The notes below the pieces were generated by a model that was not told the origin of the DNA, did no database searches, and saw only the letters and a program-made list of their open reading frames with translations. Source: Hyphomicrobium sp. 99 (lineage in GTDB: Bacteria; Pseudomonadota; Alphaproteobacteria; Rhizobiales; Hyphomicrobiaceae). From it: a stretch of DNA of 64,000 nucleotides. The translations under genes were made by a program, and so were the position numbers. Below are positions 9,423 to 18,936 of the stretch, piece after piece. The DNA lies in NCBI RefSeq assembly GCF_000384335.2, contig NZ_KQ031382.1, positions 3,731,545 to 3,795,544 on the forward strand, in the 5' to 3' direction. Positions within the stretch are counted from its first letter, which is position 1, and each line of letters starts with the position of its first letter.

Positions 9423-10709
9423 CTACAAGACGAGCTGGCGAACGTCGGCCAGCGCATCGCAGATCTTTCTCAAGAAACGCGCAGCAAGCGCGCCGTCGAC
9501 CACGCGATGATCATAAGAAAGGCAGAGCGGCAGCATCAGCCGCGGCTGAAATGCCGAACCGTCCCAATGAGGCTTCATCTGAGCCCTGACCGCTCCGAGA
9601 ATGGCGACTTCTGGCGCATTGACGATCGGCGTGAACCCCGTGCCACCGATGCCGCCGAGGCTCGAGATAGAGAAGGTCGCGCCTGAAATATCCGTCGGCG
9701 TGATCTTGCCCTCGCGCATGCGTGCCGAGACGGCCGTCAACTCCTGGCTGAGTTCAAGAACGCCCTTGCGATCGACGTCGCGAATGACCGGCACGACGAG
9801 CCCATCAGGCGTGTCCACCGCAACACCTATGTTGTAGTAACGCTTGAGGATCAGCGCATCCTTGCCCGGCGCGAGGGACGAATTGACCTCCGGATATTCC
9901 TTCAGTGCCGACACCGACGCCTTCAGCAGAAATGCAACGAGCGTCACGCGATAGCCTTTGCCTTTCGCAGTTGCATCGAGTTCCTTGCGGTAGGCTTCAA
10001 GTTCGGTGATGTCGGCTTCGTCGGAATTGGTGACGTGGGGAACGTTCAACCAGGCGCGATGCAGGTTGGGACCGGTCAGCCTCTTCAGCCGTGACATCGG
10101 CTTCGTTTCGATCGGCCCGTATTTCGAGAAATCCTGCGCCGGAATTTCCGGAATGCCCGACGTCTGACCGGTGCCACCCGGCGCTGCTGCGGGTTGAATA
10201 CTTCGCGCGATGTAAGCCTTTACATCGTCTTTCGTGATGCGGCCCTTGTCGCCCGTCCCTTTGACCTTCGTCAGATCGACGTCGAGGTCGCGCGCGATAC
10301 GGCGTACCGAGGGGCTCGCATAAACGGAGCCGAAATCTCCGAGCGGAGCTAACGACGCCCCTTCTTTTACTTCGGCGGGTTTGGTTTTCTCCGGCGCGCT
10401 CGGAGCCTTCGCCGGAGCCTCAGGCTTGGCGTTGTTCTTGGCCATAGCCGGAGCTGCAGCTTTCGCCTCACCCGCCGTATCGAGCTTGATGATGGTGCTG
10501 CCTTCGCTGACCTTGTCGCCGATAGCGACGAGGATTTCAGCCACCTTTCCTTGGAAAGGTGCCGGCACATCCATCGCGGCCTTGTCGCTTTCGAGCGTGA
10601 TCAGCGGATCGTCGGCCTTCACCTCATCGCCCGGCTTTACCTGAATTTCGACGACCGGGACATTCTCGAAATCACCGATATTCGGCACCTTGATGTCGAC
10701 GAGCGGCAT
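9423..10709 (-). CDS. aceF: Pyruvate dehydrogenase E2, dihydrolipoyl acetyltransferase
   Basis: Core of the pyruvate dehydrogenase complex; transfers acetyl from lipoate to CoA. The 428 residues are ordered as one lipoyl domain (lipoyl Lys43 in LESDKAAMDV), an Ala/Pro/Lys linker, a peripheral-subunit-binding domain at about 129-165 (SPSVRRIARDLDVDL) and the trimer-forming acetyltransferase domain with catalytic His401 in SYDHRVVDGA. The single lipoyl domain is compensated by a second on LpdA. It lies 20 bases after aceE and 9 before lpdA, clearly one operon. Confidence 0.97.
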   Translation of the reverse strand: MPLVDIKVPNIGDFENVPVVEIQVKPGDEVKADDPLITLESDKAAMDVPAPFQGKVAEILVAIGDKVSEGSTIIKLDTAGEAKAAAPAMAKNNAKPEAPAKAPSAPEKTKPAEVKEGASLAPLGDFGSVYASPSVRRIARDLDVDLTKVKGTGDKGRITKDDVKAYIARSIQPAAAPGGTGQTSGIPEIPAQDFSKYGPIETKPMSRLKRLTGPNLHRAWLNVPHVTNSDEADITELEAYRKELDATAKGKGYRVTLVAFLLKASVSALKEYPEVNSSLAPGKDALILKRYYNIGVAVDTPDGLVVPVIRDVDRKGVLELSQELTAVSARMREGKITPTDISGATFSISSLGGIGGTGFTPIVNAPEVAILGAVRAQMKPHWDGSAFQPRLMLPLCLSYDHRVVDGALAARFLRKICDALADVRQLVL

Positions 10710-10728
10710 GTATTCGAACCTGTCCTGA

Positions 10729-13407
10729 TCAGCTGTGAGCCGGATTGGCCTTGTCGGGATTGATCCCGTATTTCGTTATCGCTTCCGCGACCTTGATCGA
10801 CGGAATTTTGTTCTCGTCGGCAAGCGCCTTGAGGGCGGCGACCGTCACGAAGTGCCGATCGACCTCGAAGAAATAACGCAATGTCCGACGGTAATCGGAA
10901 CGCCCGAAACCATCGGTGCCGAGAACCGAATACCGGTTCGGAACCGAAGGCCGGACCTGATCGGCGTAGAGCTTCATGTAATCGGTCGAAGCGATCACCG
11001 GCCCGTCGCCACGTTCGGAAATCTTTTGCGTCACGAAGGGAACACGCGGCGTCTCCGTCGGATGCAAGAGGTTCCAACGCTCGGCATCGTGCGCTTCCCG
11101 TGCGAGTTCCGTAAAGCTCGTCACGCTCCAGATGTCGGCGGGCACGCCCCAGTCATCGCGCAATAGATCAGCTGCGGCGATAACCTCGCGCAGGATCGCG
11201 CCCGAGCCCATCAGCTGCACTTTGTGACCGGGCGCACCTTCCGGCGCGGCCCTGAACAAGTACATGCCCTTGATGATGTCATCCTCGACGCCTTCCGGCA
11301 TCGGCGGATGCTCGTAGTTCTCATTGAGCAGCGTCAGGTAGAAGAAGACATCTTCCTGATCCGTCAGCATGCGTTTCATGCCGTTCTGGATGATAACCGC
11401 GACCTCGTAATTGAATGTCGGATCGTAGGAGATGCAGTTCGGCACCGTCGCAGCGATGAGATGGCTGTGGCCATCCTCATGCTGCAAGCCTTCGCCGTTG
11501 AGCGTCGTGCGTCCCGACGTGCCGCCGAGCAGGAAGCCGCGGCAACGTTCGTCGCCCGCCGCCCACGCGAGGTCGCCGATGCGCTGGAAACCGAACATCG
11601 AATAAAAGATGTAGAACGGCACCATCGGCACATCCGACGTCGAATAGCTCGTCGCGGCAGCGATCCATGACGCCATCGCGCCAGCCTCGTTGATGCCTTC
11701 CTCCAGCATCTGGCCGGACTTGTCTTCCTTGTAGAACATCAGCTGATCGGCATCTTGCGGGCGATAAAGCTGGCCCACCTGACTGAAGATTCCGAACTGC
11801 CGGAACATGCCCTCCATACCGAACGTGCGGCTCTCGTCCGGCACGATCGGAACGATGCGCTGGCCCAGCGTCTTGTCGCGCATGAGCGCCGTCAAGATCC
11901 GCACGAACGCCATCGTCGTCGAGATCTCGCGGCCTTCGGAACCCTTGAGCTGCGATTCAAATAGCGATAGCGGGGGCGCCTCGAGCGTGACGGTTGACTT
12001 GCGGCGCCGCGACGGCAGATAGCCACCGAGATTGCGCCGCGTCTTGTGCAGATATTCGTCCTCGGGAGACCCCTTCTCGAAACGAATGAACGGCAGGTTG
12101 GCGAGTTGTTCGTCGGCAACCGGAACCTTGAAACGATCGCGGAACTGGCGAAGCGCGTCGACATCCATCTTCTTCGATTGATGCGCGAGCATCTGACCTT
12201 CGCCCGCTTGTCCCATGCCGTAACCCTTGACGGTCTTGGCCAGGATGCACGTCGGCTGGTCCTTGTGCTGCGTCGCCGCCGCATAAGCCGCGTAAACTTT
12301 CGACGGGTCGTGCCCGCCGCGCGTCAGGCGCCAGATCTTCTCGTCCGACCAGTCTTCGACGAGCGCGGCCGTTTCCGGATACCGCCCGAAGAAGTGCTTG
12401 CGGATGAAGGCGCCGTCCCGCGATTTGAAGACTTGGTATTCGCCGTCGACGCACTCTTCCATCAACTGGCGCAGTTTGCCCGTCGTGTCGCGGGCGAGAA
12501 GCTCATCCCACTGCGAGCCCCAGATGACCTTGAGAACGTTCCAGCCCGCGCCGCGGAAGTTGCGTTCGAGTTCCTGAATGATTTTGCCGTTGCCACGCAC
12601 CGGTCCGTCGAGCCGCTGCAAGTTGCAATTGACGACGAAGATCAGGTTGTCGAGCTTCTCGCGACCCGCGAGCGAAATCGCACCGAGACTTTCCGGCTCG
12701 TCCATCTCGCCGTCGCCGCAGAAAACCCAAACCTTGCGGTCTTCCGTATCGGCCAAGCCGCGCGCGTGAAGATACTTGAGAAACCGCGCCTGATAGATCG
12801 CCATCAAGGGCCCGAGGCCCATCGAGACGGTCGGGAACTGCCAGAAATCCGGCATCAGCCATGGGTGGGGATACGAAGAGAGACCCTTCCCTCCAACCTC
12901 CTGGCGGAAATGCAGAAGCCGATCCTCGTCGAGCCGTCCTTCCACGAACGCGCGTGCGTAAATTCCCGGAGACGAATGGCCTTGGATAAGAATGAGATCG
13001 CCGCCGTGGCTTTCGGTCGGCGCATGCCAGAAATGCATGAAGCCCGTTTCGTAGAGCGTTGCCGCCGACTGATAGCTCGCGATGTGACCGCCAAGCTCGG
13101 TCGACTCTTTGTTTGCACGCAAAACCATGGCCGCCGCGTTCCAGCGGATCGCCGACGCGATGCGATACTCGAGCTCGCGATTGCCGGGAAGCTTTGCTTC
13201 CTCGTCGACGCTGATGCTGTTGATGTAGGCGGTGCTCGACGCAAAAGGTATTGCCGCGCCGCTGGCTCTCGCCCGCTCGACGACTTCTTCCAGAATGTCG
13301 TCAGCTCGTTCCGTACCGCCGTACGCGATGACGGACGATATCGAATCCGTCCAGTCGCGGATTTCGGGATCTTCCGGCTTCAGAACCTTCTGCTCGTTCT
13401 TGCCCAT
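10729..13407 (-). CDS. aceE: Pyruvate dehydrogenase E1, homodimeric type
   Basis: ThDP-dependent decarboxylase that feeds acetyl groups to AceF. At 892 residues it is the single-chain E. coli-type E1, not the two-chain PdhA/PdhB form used by many alphaproteobacteria. The ThDP/Mg site is visible as GDGEMDEPESLGA ... NCNLQRLDGPV, and the C-terminal transketolase fold carries the FGMEGMFRQFGI and WSVTSFTELAR segments. AAGGA precedes the ATG. About 230 bases separate it from cmk upstream; that gap contains the inverted repeat ATGCCGAC/GTCGGCAT near 13552-13575, a possible cmk transcript end although it lacks a T-run. Confidence 0.97.
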   Translation of the reverse strand: MGKNEQKVLKPEDPEIRDWTDSISSVIAYGGTERADDILEEVVERARASGAAIPFASSTAYINSISVDEEAKLPGNRELEYRIASAIRWNAAAMVLRANKESTELGGHIASYQSAATLYETGFMHFWHAPTESHGGDLILIQGHSSPGIYARAFVEGRLDEDRLLHFRQEVGGKGLSSYPHPWLMPDFWQFPTVSMGLGPLMAIYQARFLKYLHARGLADTEDRKVWVFCGDGEMDEPESLGAISLAGREKLDNLIFVVNCNLQRLDGPVRGNGKIIQELERNFRGAGWNVLKVIWGSQWDELLARDTTGKLRQLMEECVDGEYQVFKSRDGAFIRKHFFGRYPETAALVEDWSDEKIWRLTRGGHDPSKVYAAYAAATQHKDQPTCILAKTVKGYGMGQAGEGQMLAHQSKKMDVDALRQFRDRFKVPVADEQLANLPFIRFEKGSPEDEYLHKTRRNLGGYLPSRRRKSTVTLEAPPLSLFESQLKGSEGREISTTMAFVRILTALMRDKTLGQRIVPIVPDESRTFGMEGMFRQFGIFSQVGQLYRPQDADQLMFYKEDKSGQMLEEGINEAGAMASWIAAATSYSTSDVPMVPFYIFYSMFGFQRIGDLAWAAGDERCRGFLLGGTSGRTTLNGEGLQHEDGHSHLIAATVPNCISYDPTFNYEVAVIIQNGMKRMLTDQEDVFFYLTLLNENYEHPPMPEGVEDDIIKGMYLFRAAPEGAPGHKVQLMGSGAILREVIAAADLLRDDWGVPADIWSVTSFTELAREAHDAERWNLLHPTETPRVPFVTQKISERGDGPVIASTDYMKLYADQVRPSVPNRYSVLGTDGFGRSDYRRTLRYFFEVDRHFVTVAALKALADENKIPSIKVAEAITKYGINPDKANPAHS

Positions 13408-13640
13408 GATGTCCTTTGTTCCTCGATCGCGAGGAGACTTGTAGAACCCCGAGACGGCCGTCTCGGTTCGAACCGCGCGTGCCCTAAATTATCTAGCACA
13501 AACCTATACGCGACGGTGCGACATCAGGAACTGAAAAATGGTTTATAATGCCGACATTTAGACGTCGGCATCCGTTGAGCCTAGCCGCAAGCTTTTGCTT
13601 GCGCGCCAGGCCGTCAAATATCCGTGGCGTCGACCGCCGC

Positions 13641-14288
13641 TCAGCGGGTCTTCCGCGCCCCATCGATCAATTGCAGCGCAGCAGCAAACGCCTGATCCGC
13701 GTCTAATGACGTCGTATCCAGATGAAGGGCATCGCCTGCAGCGAACATCGGCGCAGCAGAACGACTGCTGTCGCGCGCATCTCTCCGGCGGATATCGACC
13801 AGTAGGTCGTCGTAGGTAACGCTCTCGCCGCGCGACTGATGCTCCAGAAAGCGCCGTTTCGCCCGCGCTTCATCGGAAGCGGTAACGAAAATTTTCACAT
13901 GCGCGTCGGGACAGACAACCGTGCCGATATCGCGTCCGTCGAGAACGGCGCCGTTGTCCTGCCGCGCGAAGACCCGCTGATACTCGAGCAACGCTGCGCG
14001 CACCTCGGGAATTTTTGCAATGATCGAGGCGGCATCGCCGACCCGCGGCCCGCGCAACCCGGGATCATTCAACGTCTCGGCGTTGACCGATTTCGCGGCC
14101 GCGATCGCCGCCTGAACGTCCTCCAGATCGCGGCCTGCCGAGAGGACATCTCTAGCGACCGCGCGATAGAGAAGTCCGGTATCGAGCCAAGCCATGCCGA
14201 AATGGGCGGCGATGCGCCTTGCGAGAGTGCCTTTGCCGGAAGCGGCCGGACCATCGATCGCAATGATCAACTGCGTTCTCCCTGTCAC
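13641..14288 (-). CDS. cmk: Cytidylate kinase
   Basis: Phosphorylates CMP and dCMP with ATP. The 215-residue protein has the P-loop GPAASGKGTLARR near the N-terminus, the CMP-binding LDGRDIGTVVCPDA segment and the lid RRDARDSSR. It starts with GTG overlapping the aroA stop by 4 bases (GTGA), so translation is coupled to aroA. aroA-cmk-rpsA is a conserved order; here rpsA is displaced by the aceE-aceF-lpdA operon. Confidence 0.96.
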   Translation of the reverse strand: MTGRTQLIIAIDGPAASGKGTLARRIAAHFGMAWLDTGLLYRAVARDVLSAGRDLEDVQAAIAAAKSVNAETLNDPGLRGPRVGDAASIIAKIPEVRAALLEYQRVFARQDNGAVLDGRDIGTVVCPDAHVKIFVTASDEARAKRRFLEHQSRGESVTYDDLLVDIRRRDARDSSRSAAPMFAAGDALHLDTTSLDADQAFAAALQLIDGARKTR

Positions 14289-15628
14289 CGGCCGACAGGC
14301 TCTTCATATTGAGCCCCGAGCGTTTCCATCAGCTGCCGGAACTCCGGAAAGCTCGTCGCGATCATGGTTGAGTCGTCCACGACAATCGGCTGTTCGCTCG
14401 CAAGACCGGCCGTCAAAAACGCCATCGCGATCCGATGATCGAGATGGGTTGTAACGACGCCGCCGCCTTTCAGGCCGCCAGTGCCGGTAACCGTAAGGCT
14501 GTCGCCCTCGACCCGCACAGTCGCACCATTGGCCGTCAAGCCTGCAGCCGTGGCCTGCAGCCGGTCGCTCTCCTTGACCTTGAGTTCGGCCAAGCCGTCC
14601 ATCCGCGTATCGCCCTCGGCAAAAGCCGAGATCGCAGCGAGCACCGGATATTCGTCGATCATCGACGGCGCCCGCTCCGCAGGAACGCGAACGCCCTTGA
14701 GACGGGACGCGCGAACACGAATGTCCGCAACGGGTTCGCCACCCTCCTCGCGCTCATTCAGGAACGTGATATCGCCGCCCATTTCCTGCAGCGTCGTATA
14801 AAGACCGACGCGCGTCGGATTGATTAGAATGCCCTCGATCGTGATGTCCGAACCCGGCACGAGCAATGCCGCAGCTGCCAGAAATGCCGCCGATGACGGA
14901 TCGCCGGGAACGTGGACCTCCTTGCCCGTGAGCTCGGCGTGTCCCTTCACGGTAATGTGTGTATCCGCGCCTTTAGCCTCGGTCCTGACCGTCGCCCCGA
15001 AATGGCGCAGCATCCGCTCCGTGTGATCGCGCGTTGGCTCGCGCTCGACAACAGTCGTTTCGCCTGCCGCATGTAGACCAGCAATCAGAACGGCGCTTTT
15101 CACCTGCGCCGAAGGCACAGGAAGCACGTAGACGATCGGTGTCAGCTCGTTTGTACCCTTGAGGGTCAGCGGCAGCGTCTCTTTGCCGGGCTCGAGAATT
15201 TCGAGACCCATGTCTACGAGCGGAGCCAAAACCCGCCGCATCGGCCGGCGAGATAATGACGCATCGCCCGCCATCGTCACCGTGATCGGATGACCGGCGA
15301 CGACGCCCATCATCAGCCGCGTTCCGGTGCCGGAATTACCGAAATCGAGCGGACCGCTGGGCGCCCTGAGCCCGCCGACGCCGCGACCTTTGACCTCCCA
15401 AACATCACCGCGCTTCTCGGCCATCGCGCCGAGTGCAACCACCGCTCGCGCAGTGTTGATGACGTCCTCGGCCTCCAGAAGCCCCGTGATGCGCGTGGTG
15501 CCAGTCGCCAGAGCCCCGAAAATCAGGGCCCGGTGAGAGATCGATTTATCGCCCGGAACGCGCACCTTGCCCTTGAGTGGCGCGGCGCGGCGAGACGACA
15601 GCGGTTTCGGTATGGATGTAGTGTTCAA
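14285..15628 (-). CDS. aroA: 3-phosphoshikimate 1-carboxyvinyltransferase (EPSP synthase)
   Basis: Joins PEP to shikimate 3-phosphate in chorismate synthesis, the pathway that also feeds the trp genes in this window. The 447 residues carry the substrate-binding GDKSISHRALIFGALA near the N-terminus, the NSGTGTRLMMG loop, PGDPSSAAFLAAAA and the C-terminal LDHRIAMAF. The start is TTG at 15628, preceded by GGAAGG at good spacing; no better ATG is in frame upstream. It is divergent from the FYDLN-acid gene across about 235 bases, so that gap should hold both promoters. Confidence 0.95.
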   Translation of the reverse strand: MNTTSIPKPLSSRRAAPLKGKVRVPGDKSISHRALIFGALATGTTRITGLLEAEDVINTARAVVALGAMAEKRGDVWEVKGRGVGGLRAPSGPLDFGNSGTGTRLMMGVVAGHPITVTMAGDASLSRRPMRRVLAPLVDMGLEILEPGKETLPLTLKGTNELTPIVYVLPVPSAQVKSAVLIAGLHAAGETTVVEREPTRDHTERMLRHFGATVRTEAKGADTHITVKGHAELTGKEVHVPGDPSSAAFLAAAALLVPGSDITIEGILINPTRVGLYTTLQEMGGDITFLNEREEGGEPVADIRVRASRLKGVRVPAERAPSMIDEYPVLAAISAFAEGDTRMDGLAELKVKESDRLQATAAGLTANGATVRVEGDSLTVTGTGGLKGGGVVTTHLDHRIAMAFLTAGLASEQPIVVDDSTMIATSFPEFRQLMETLGAQYEEPVGR

Positions 15629-15863
15629 AATCGACCTTCCGAACCGTTAGAAATCGGGCGCATCAGGGCTCTTTTCCCTGACCTGAGGCCCGGATAGACA
15701 CTGGACCGCGACGCCCTGTCAACGGCACCCTCGGACGGCGGTCAAGACGTCTAGCGCCGGGGACCTTGACGCACTCCCGCCAGCTCCCACCTTTTCGTTT
15801 TGACAGGGGGCACCGCCTATGGCAGACGGGCTCCCTCAATTTCCGAACTCCGAGGCACGACCA

Positions 15864-16241
15864 ATGGCGACCAAGCAAGCGCGAGGGACGAAGCGCACCT
15901 GTCAAAACTGCGACGAGCGCTTCTACGATCTCGGTCACGACCCCATCATCTGCCCATTCTGCAATAGCAAATATGTGATCGCCTCTTCACCTGCGGCGCT
16001 TGCTGCCCTCCAGGCCGAGCAGCGAGACCTCGCAGCCAAGAAGGCGAAGAAGGCAGCTTCCGTCGATGAAGCCGACGGCGAATTGCCGGTCGTCGAGGGC
16101 GAAGAGGCTCTTGTCGACGTCGAAACCGATGATACCGGCGCCGAAGACGATGAGACCTTCCTCGAAGAAGAGGAAGAAGAAGGCGGCGACGTATCCAACA
16201 TCATCGGCGGTCCCGCAGGCGAGGGCGACGAAGAGCCCTAA
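15864..16241 (+). CDS. FYDLN-acid domain protein (TIGR02300-like)
   Basis: A 125-residue protein of an alphaproteobacterial family of unknown function. It starts with a four-Cys ribbon (RTCQNCDERFYDLGHDPI then CPFC), which should bind a metal, then an Ala/Lys-rich stretch, then a long acidic tail with a run of eight Glu residues. The name comes from the FYDL(N/G) signature. The ATG at 15864 follows GAGG by eight bases and fits family starts better than the in-frame ATG at 15819. It is a single gene just before tRNA-Ala. A nucleic-acid or ribosome-related role is only a guess. Confidence 0.85.
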   Translation: MATKQARGTKRTCQNCDERFYDLGHDPIICPFCNSKYVIASSPAALAALQAEQRDLAAKKAKKAASVDEADGELPVVEGEEALVDVETDDTGAEDDETFLEEEEEEGGDVSNIIGGPAGEGDEEP

Positions 16242-16338
16242 TAAAGCTCTGAAACGTCCTTGCAGTTTTCGCCAAGACCACTTATCAGGCGGGACTTCGA
16301 ACTTCGGCGGGATCCAGCCCCGCCGATAGAATGGGTTT

Positions 16339-16414
<76 letters not shown>

Positions 16415-16546
16415 TTTCTCTCTTGGGCCAATCTGGCGCATCAGCCCCGCGACCGTCGATACGGCTGACCTCGCTCCGCTTTTTATGTAGTCTCCCGCCC
16501 CGAACCGATTTGCGAAGCATAATCGCGAACGATAGGGACGGAACTG

Positions 16547-18598
16547 ATGTTTAACTGGCGCTTGAACCTCATTTGGGTGGCCGTCGCTGCGCTCGGCGCC
16601 ACTTCACTCGGAATTGTCGCGCTGTCGCGAGGCGAGACGATAAACGCCATCTGGCTCGTCTCCGCTGCGATCTGCTCCTATCTGCTCGCCTACCGGTACT
16701 ACAGCCGCTTCATCGCTGACCGCGTGCTCCGCCTCGATGAACGGCGCCTCACGCCCGCCCAGCGCTTCAACGACGGGCTCGACTACTGCCCAACCGACAA
16801 AACCGTCCTTTTTGGCCATCACTTCGCAGCCATCGCCGGAGCGGGCCCCCTCGTCGGCCCCGTGCTCGCGGCGCAGATGGGCTATCTGCCCGGAACGCTC
16901 TGGCTGATCTTCGGCGTCATCTTTGCAGGCGCTGTGCAGGATTTCGTCATGCTCTGGGCCTCGACCCGCCGTGACGGACGATCCCTCGGCGAAATGATTC
17001 GCACCGAACTCGGCCAGATCGCCGGCACGATCGCGATGATCGGCGTCCTCCTCATCATGGTCATCTTGCTCGCGGTTCTGGCGCTTGTCGTCGTCAAGGC
17101 TCTGAAGCAAAGCCCGTGGGCAACCTTCACCGTCATGATGACGATCCCGATTGCCGTGCTCATGGGCATCTACGGCCGCTTCATTCGGCCGGGACGCATC
17201 GCCGAGATGTCGATCATCGGCTTTGCTCTTCTGATGCTGTCTTTGATCTTCGGTCGCTACGTCGCCGAGGATCCGACGCTTGGCCCGATGTTCAACTACA
17301 CCGGCGAACAGCTTTCGATGATGCTGATTGTCTACGGCTTCGTCGCATCCGTGCTGCCGGTATGGACGCTGCTGGCGCCACGCGACTACCTGTCCACATT
17401 CCTGAAAATCGGCACGATCGCAGGTTTGGCGATCGGCATTTTCGTGGTGCTTCCCGATCTCAGAATGCCGGCGGTCACGAAATTCATCGATGGCACCGGT
17501 CCGGTCTTCGCGGGCAACCTCTTCCCGTTCCTGTTCATCACGATTGCCTGCGGCGCGATCTCGGGCTTCCACGCGCTTGTCTCGTCCGGAACGACGCCGA
17601 AGATGCTCGACAACGAGGTCAACGCCCGCCTCATCGGCTACGGCGCGATGCTGATGGAAAGCTTCGTCGCCATCATGGCGTTAGTCGCGGCGACGACCCT
17701 CGAACCAGGGCTCTATTTTGCGCTGAACAGTCCGGCTGCCCTCATCGGAACGACACCGGAATCAGCCGCCGCAGCGATCTCCGGCTGGGGCTTCGCCATT
17801 ACGCCCGACATGCTGAAGGAAGCCGCAACCAACGTCGGCGAGCAGACAATCCTCTCCCGGACTGGTGGCGCGCCCACGCTCGCCGTCGGCATGGCCGATA
17901 TTCTTTCGAGCGCCATCGGCGGCAAAGCCCTGATGGCCTTCTGGTATCACTTCGCCATCCTCTTCGAAGCGCTCTTCATCCTGACGACCATCGACGCCGG
18001 AACGCGCGTTGCGCGCTTCATGATCCAGGATCTGATCGGCACCTTCCGTCCGTCTTTCCGGGAAACGCGTTCGTGGACGGCAAACATCGTCGCGACATCC
18101 ATCGCCGTCGGCGGGTGGGGCTATTTCCTCTACCAAGGCGTGATCGATCCCTTGGGCGGTATCAATACGCTCTGGCCGCTGTTCGGCATCGCGAACCAGA
18201 TGCTCGCCTGCATCGCGCTGACGCTCTGCACCGTCATCCTCTTCAAGATGAAACGGCAGCGCTACGCTTGGGTGACGCTCGCGCCCGCAACCTGGGTCGC
18301 AATTTGCACGCTGACTGCCGGCTGGCAGAAGATCTTCAGCGAGAACCCGGCAATCGGCTTCGTTGCCCATGCTGAGAAATTCTCGAACGCGCTCGCATCC
18401 GGCACGATCATCGCCCCTGCCAAATCCGTCGAAGACATGCAGCGCATCGTCTTCAACGACTATCTGAACGCCACGCTGACAGGCCTCTTGATCGCGCTCG
18501 TGGTCGCCATGGCCGGGTTCGGCATAGCGGCGGTCATGAAGGCCCTCGCCAACCCGGATATTTCGGCTCGGGAGAGCGCAATGGTTGCGGCGGAGTGA
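16547..18598 (+). CDS. cstA: Carbon starvation protein A, pyruvate/peptide transporter
   Basis: A 683-residue polytopic inner-membrane protein of the CstA family, which in E. coli imports pyruvate and perhaps peptides during carbon limitation. Family segments are clear: RYYSRFIADRVLRLD and GHHFAAIAGAGPLVGPVLAAQ near the N-terminus, FHALVSSGTTPKML in the middle and TLWPLFGIANQMLACIAL towards the C-terminus. Well over a dozen hydrophobic segments are visible. GGGACGGA precedes the ATG. The downstream small gene begins three bases after the stop, the classic cstA-ybdD arrangement. Confidence 0.96.
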   Translation: MFNWRLNLIWVAVAALGATSLGIVALSRGETINAIWLVSAAICSYLLAYRYYSRFIADRVLRLDERRLTPAQRFNDGLDYCPTDKTVLFGHHFAAIAGAGPLVGPVLAAQMGYLPGTLWLIFGVIFAGAVQDFVMLWASTRRDGRSLGEMIRTELGQIAGTIAMIGVLLIMVILLAVLALVVVKALKQSPWATFTVMMTIPIAVLMGIYGRFIRPGRIAEMSIIGFALLMLSLIFGRYVAEDPTLGPMFNYTGEQLSMMLIVYGFVASVLPVWTLLAPRDYLSTFLKIGTIAGLAIGIFVVLPDLRMPAVTKFIDGTGPVFAGNLFPFLFITIACGAISGFHALVSSGTTPKMLDNEVNARLIGYGAMLMESFVAIMALVAATTLEPGLYFALNSPAALIGTTPESAAAAISGWGFAITPDMLKEAATNVGEQTILSRTGGAPTLAVGMADILSSAIGGKALMAFWYHFAILFEALFILTTIDAGTRVARFMIQDLIGTFRPSFRETRSWTANIVATSIAVGGWGYFLYQGVIDPLGGINTLWPLFGIANQMLACIALTLCTVILFKMKRQRYAWVTLAPATWVAICTLTAGWQKIFSENPAIGFVAHAEKFSNALASGTIIAPAKSVEDMQRIVFNDYLNATLTGLLIALVVAMAGFGIAAVMKALANPDISARESAMVAAE

Positions 18599-18601
18599 TG
18601 C

Positions 18602-18817
18602 ATGCACAGACCCGGCACCGGCCTGCTCTTTAAGTTCGCAACCGGCGTCGCCAAAACGGCGCGCCTGATGGTCGGCGTCCCGGACTACGACGCTTACGTC
18701 GCACATCGTCGCCACGCCCATCCAGGCGAGCCGGTAATGAGCTATGAGGATTTCTTCCGCGAACGTCAGGCGAGCCGGTACGGCGAAGGCGGCGGCAAAA
18801 TCAGCCGCTGCTGCTGA
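18602..18817 (+). CDS. YbdD/YjiX family small protein (DUF466)
   Basis: A 71-residue protein with the family pattern GVPDYDAYVAHRRHAHPGEPVMSYEDFFRERQ spread over residues 25-56, ending in Cys-Cys. YbdD is the small partner of CstA needed for pyruvate uptake activity in E. coli. It starts three bases after the cstA stop and is almost certainly co-translated with it. Length is close to the family norm. Confidence 0.9.
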   Translation: MHRPGTGLLFKFATGVAKTARLMVGVPDYDAYVAHRRHAHPGEPVMSYEDFFRERQASRYGEGGGKISRCC

Positions 18818-18936
18818 GGGAATTTCGCCCCGCGTCAAAACGCAACGGCCACTGTTCGTTGCTAACGGTCGCTGCTGTCCCGAACCGGCTTCCCGGAGGA
18901 TTGATCCGGCGCGCTTCCACGGCTACGAGGGGCCGC

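Noticed and set aside
12046..13548. A 500-codon plus-strand frame opposite aceE
   Set aside because: Arg/Asp/Leu-rich antisense shadow of an intact aceE, without a ribosome site.
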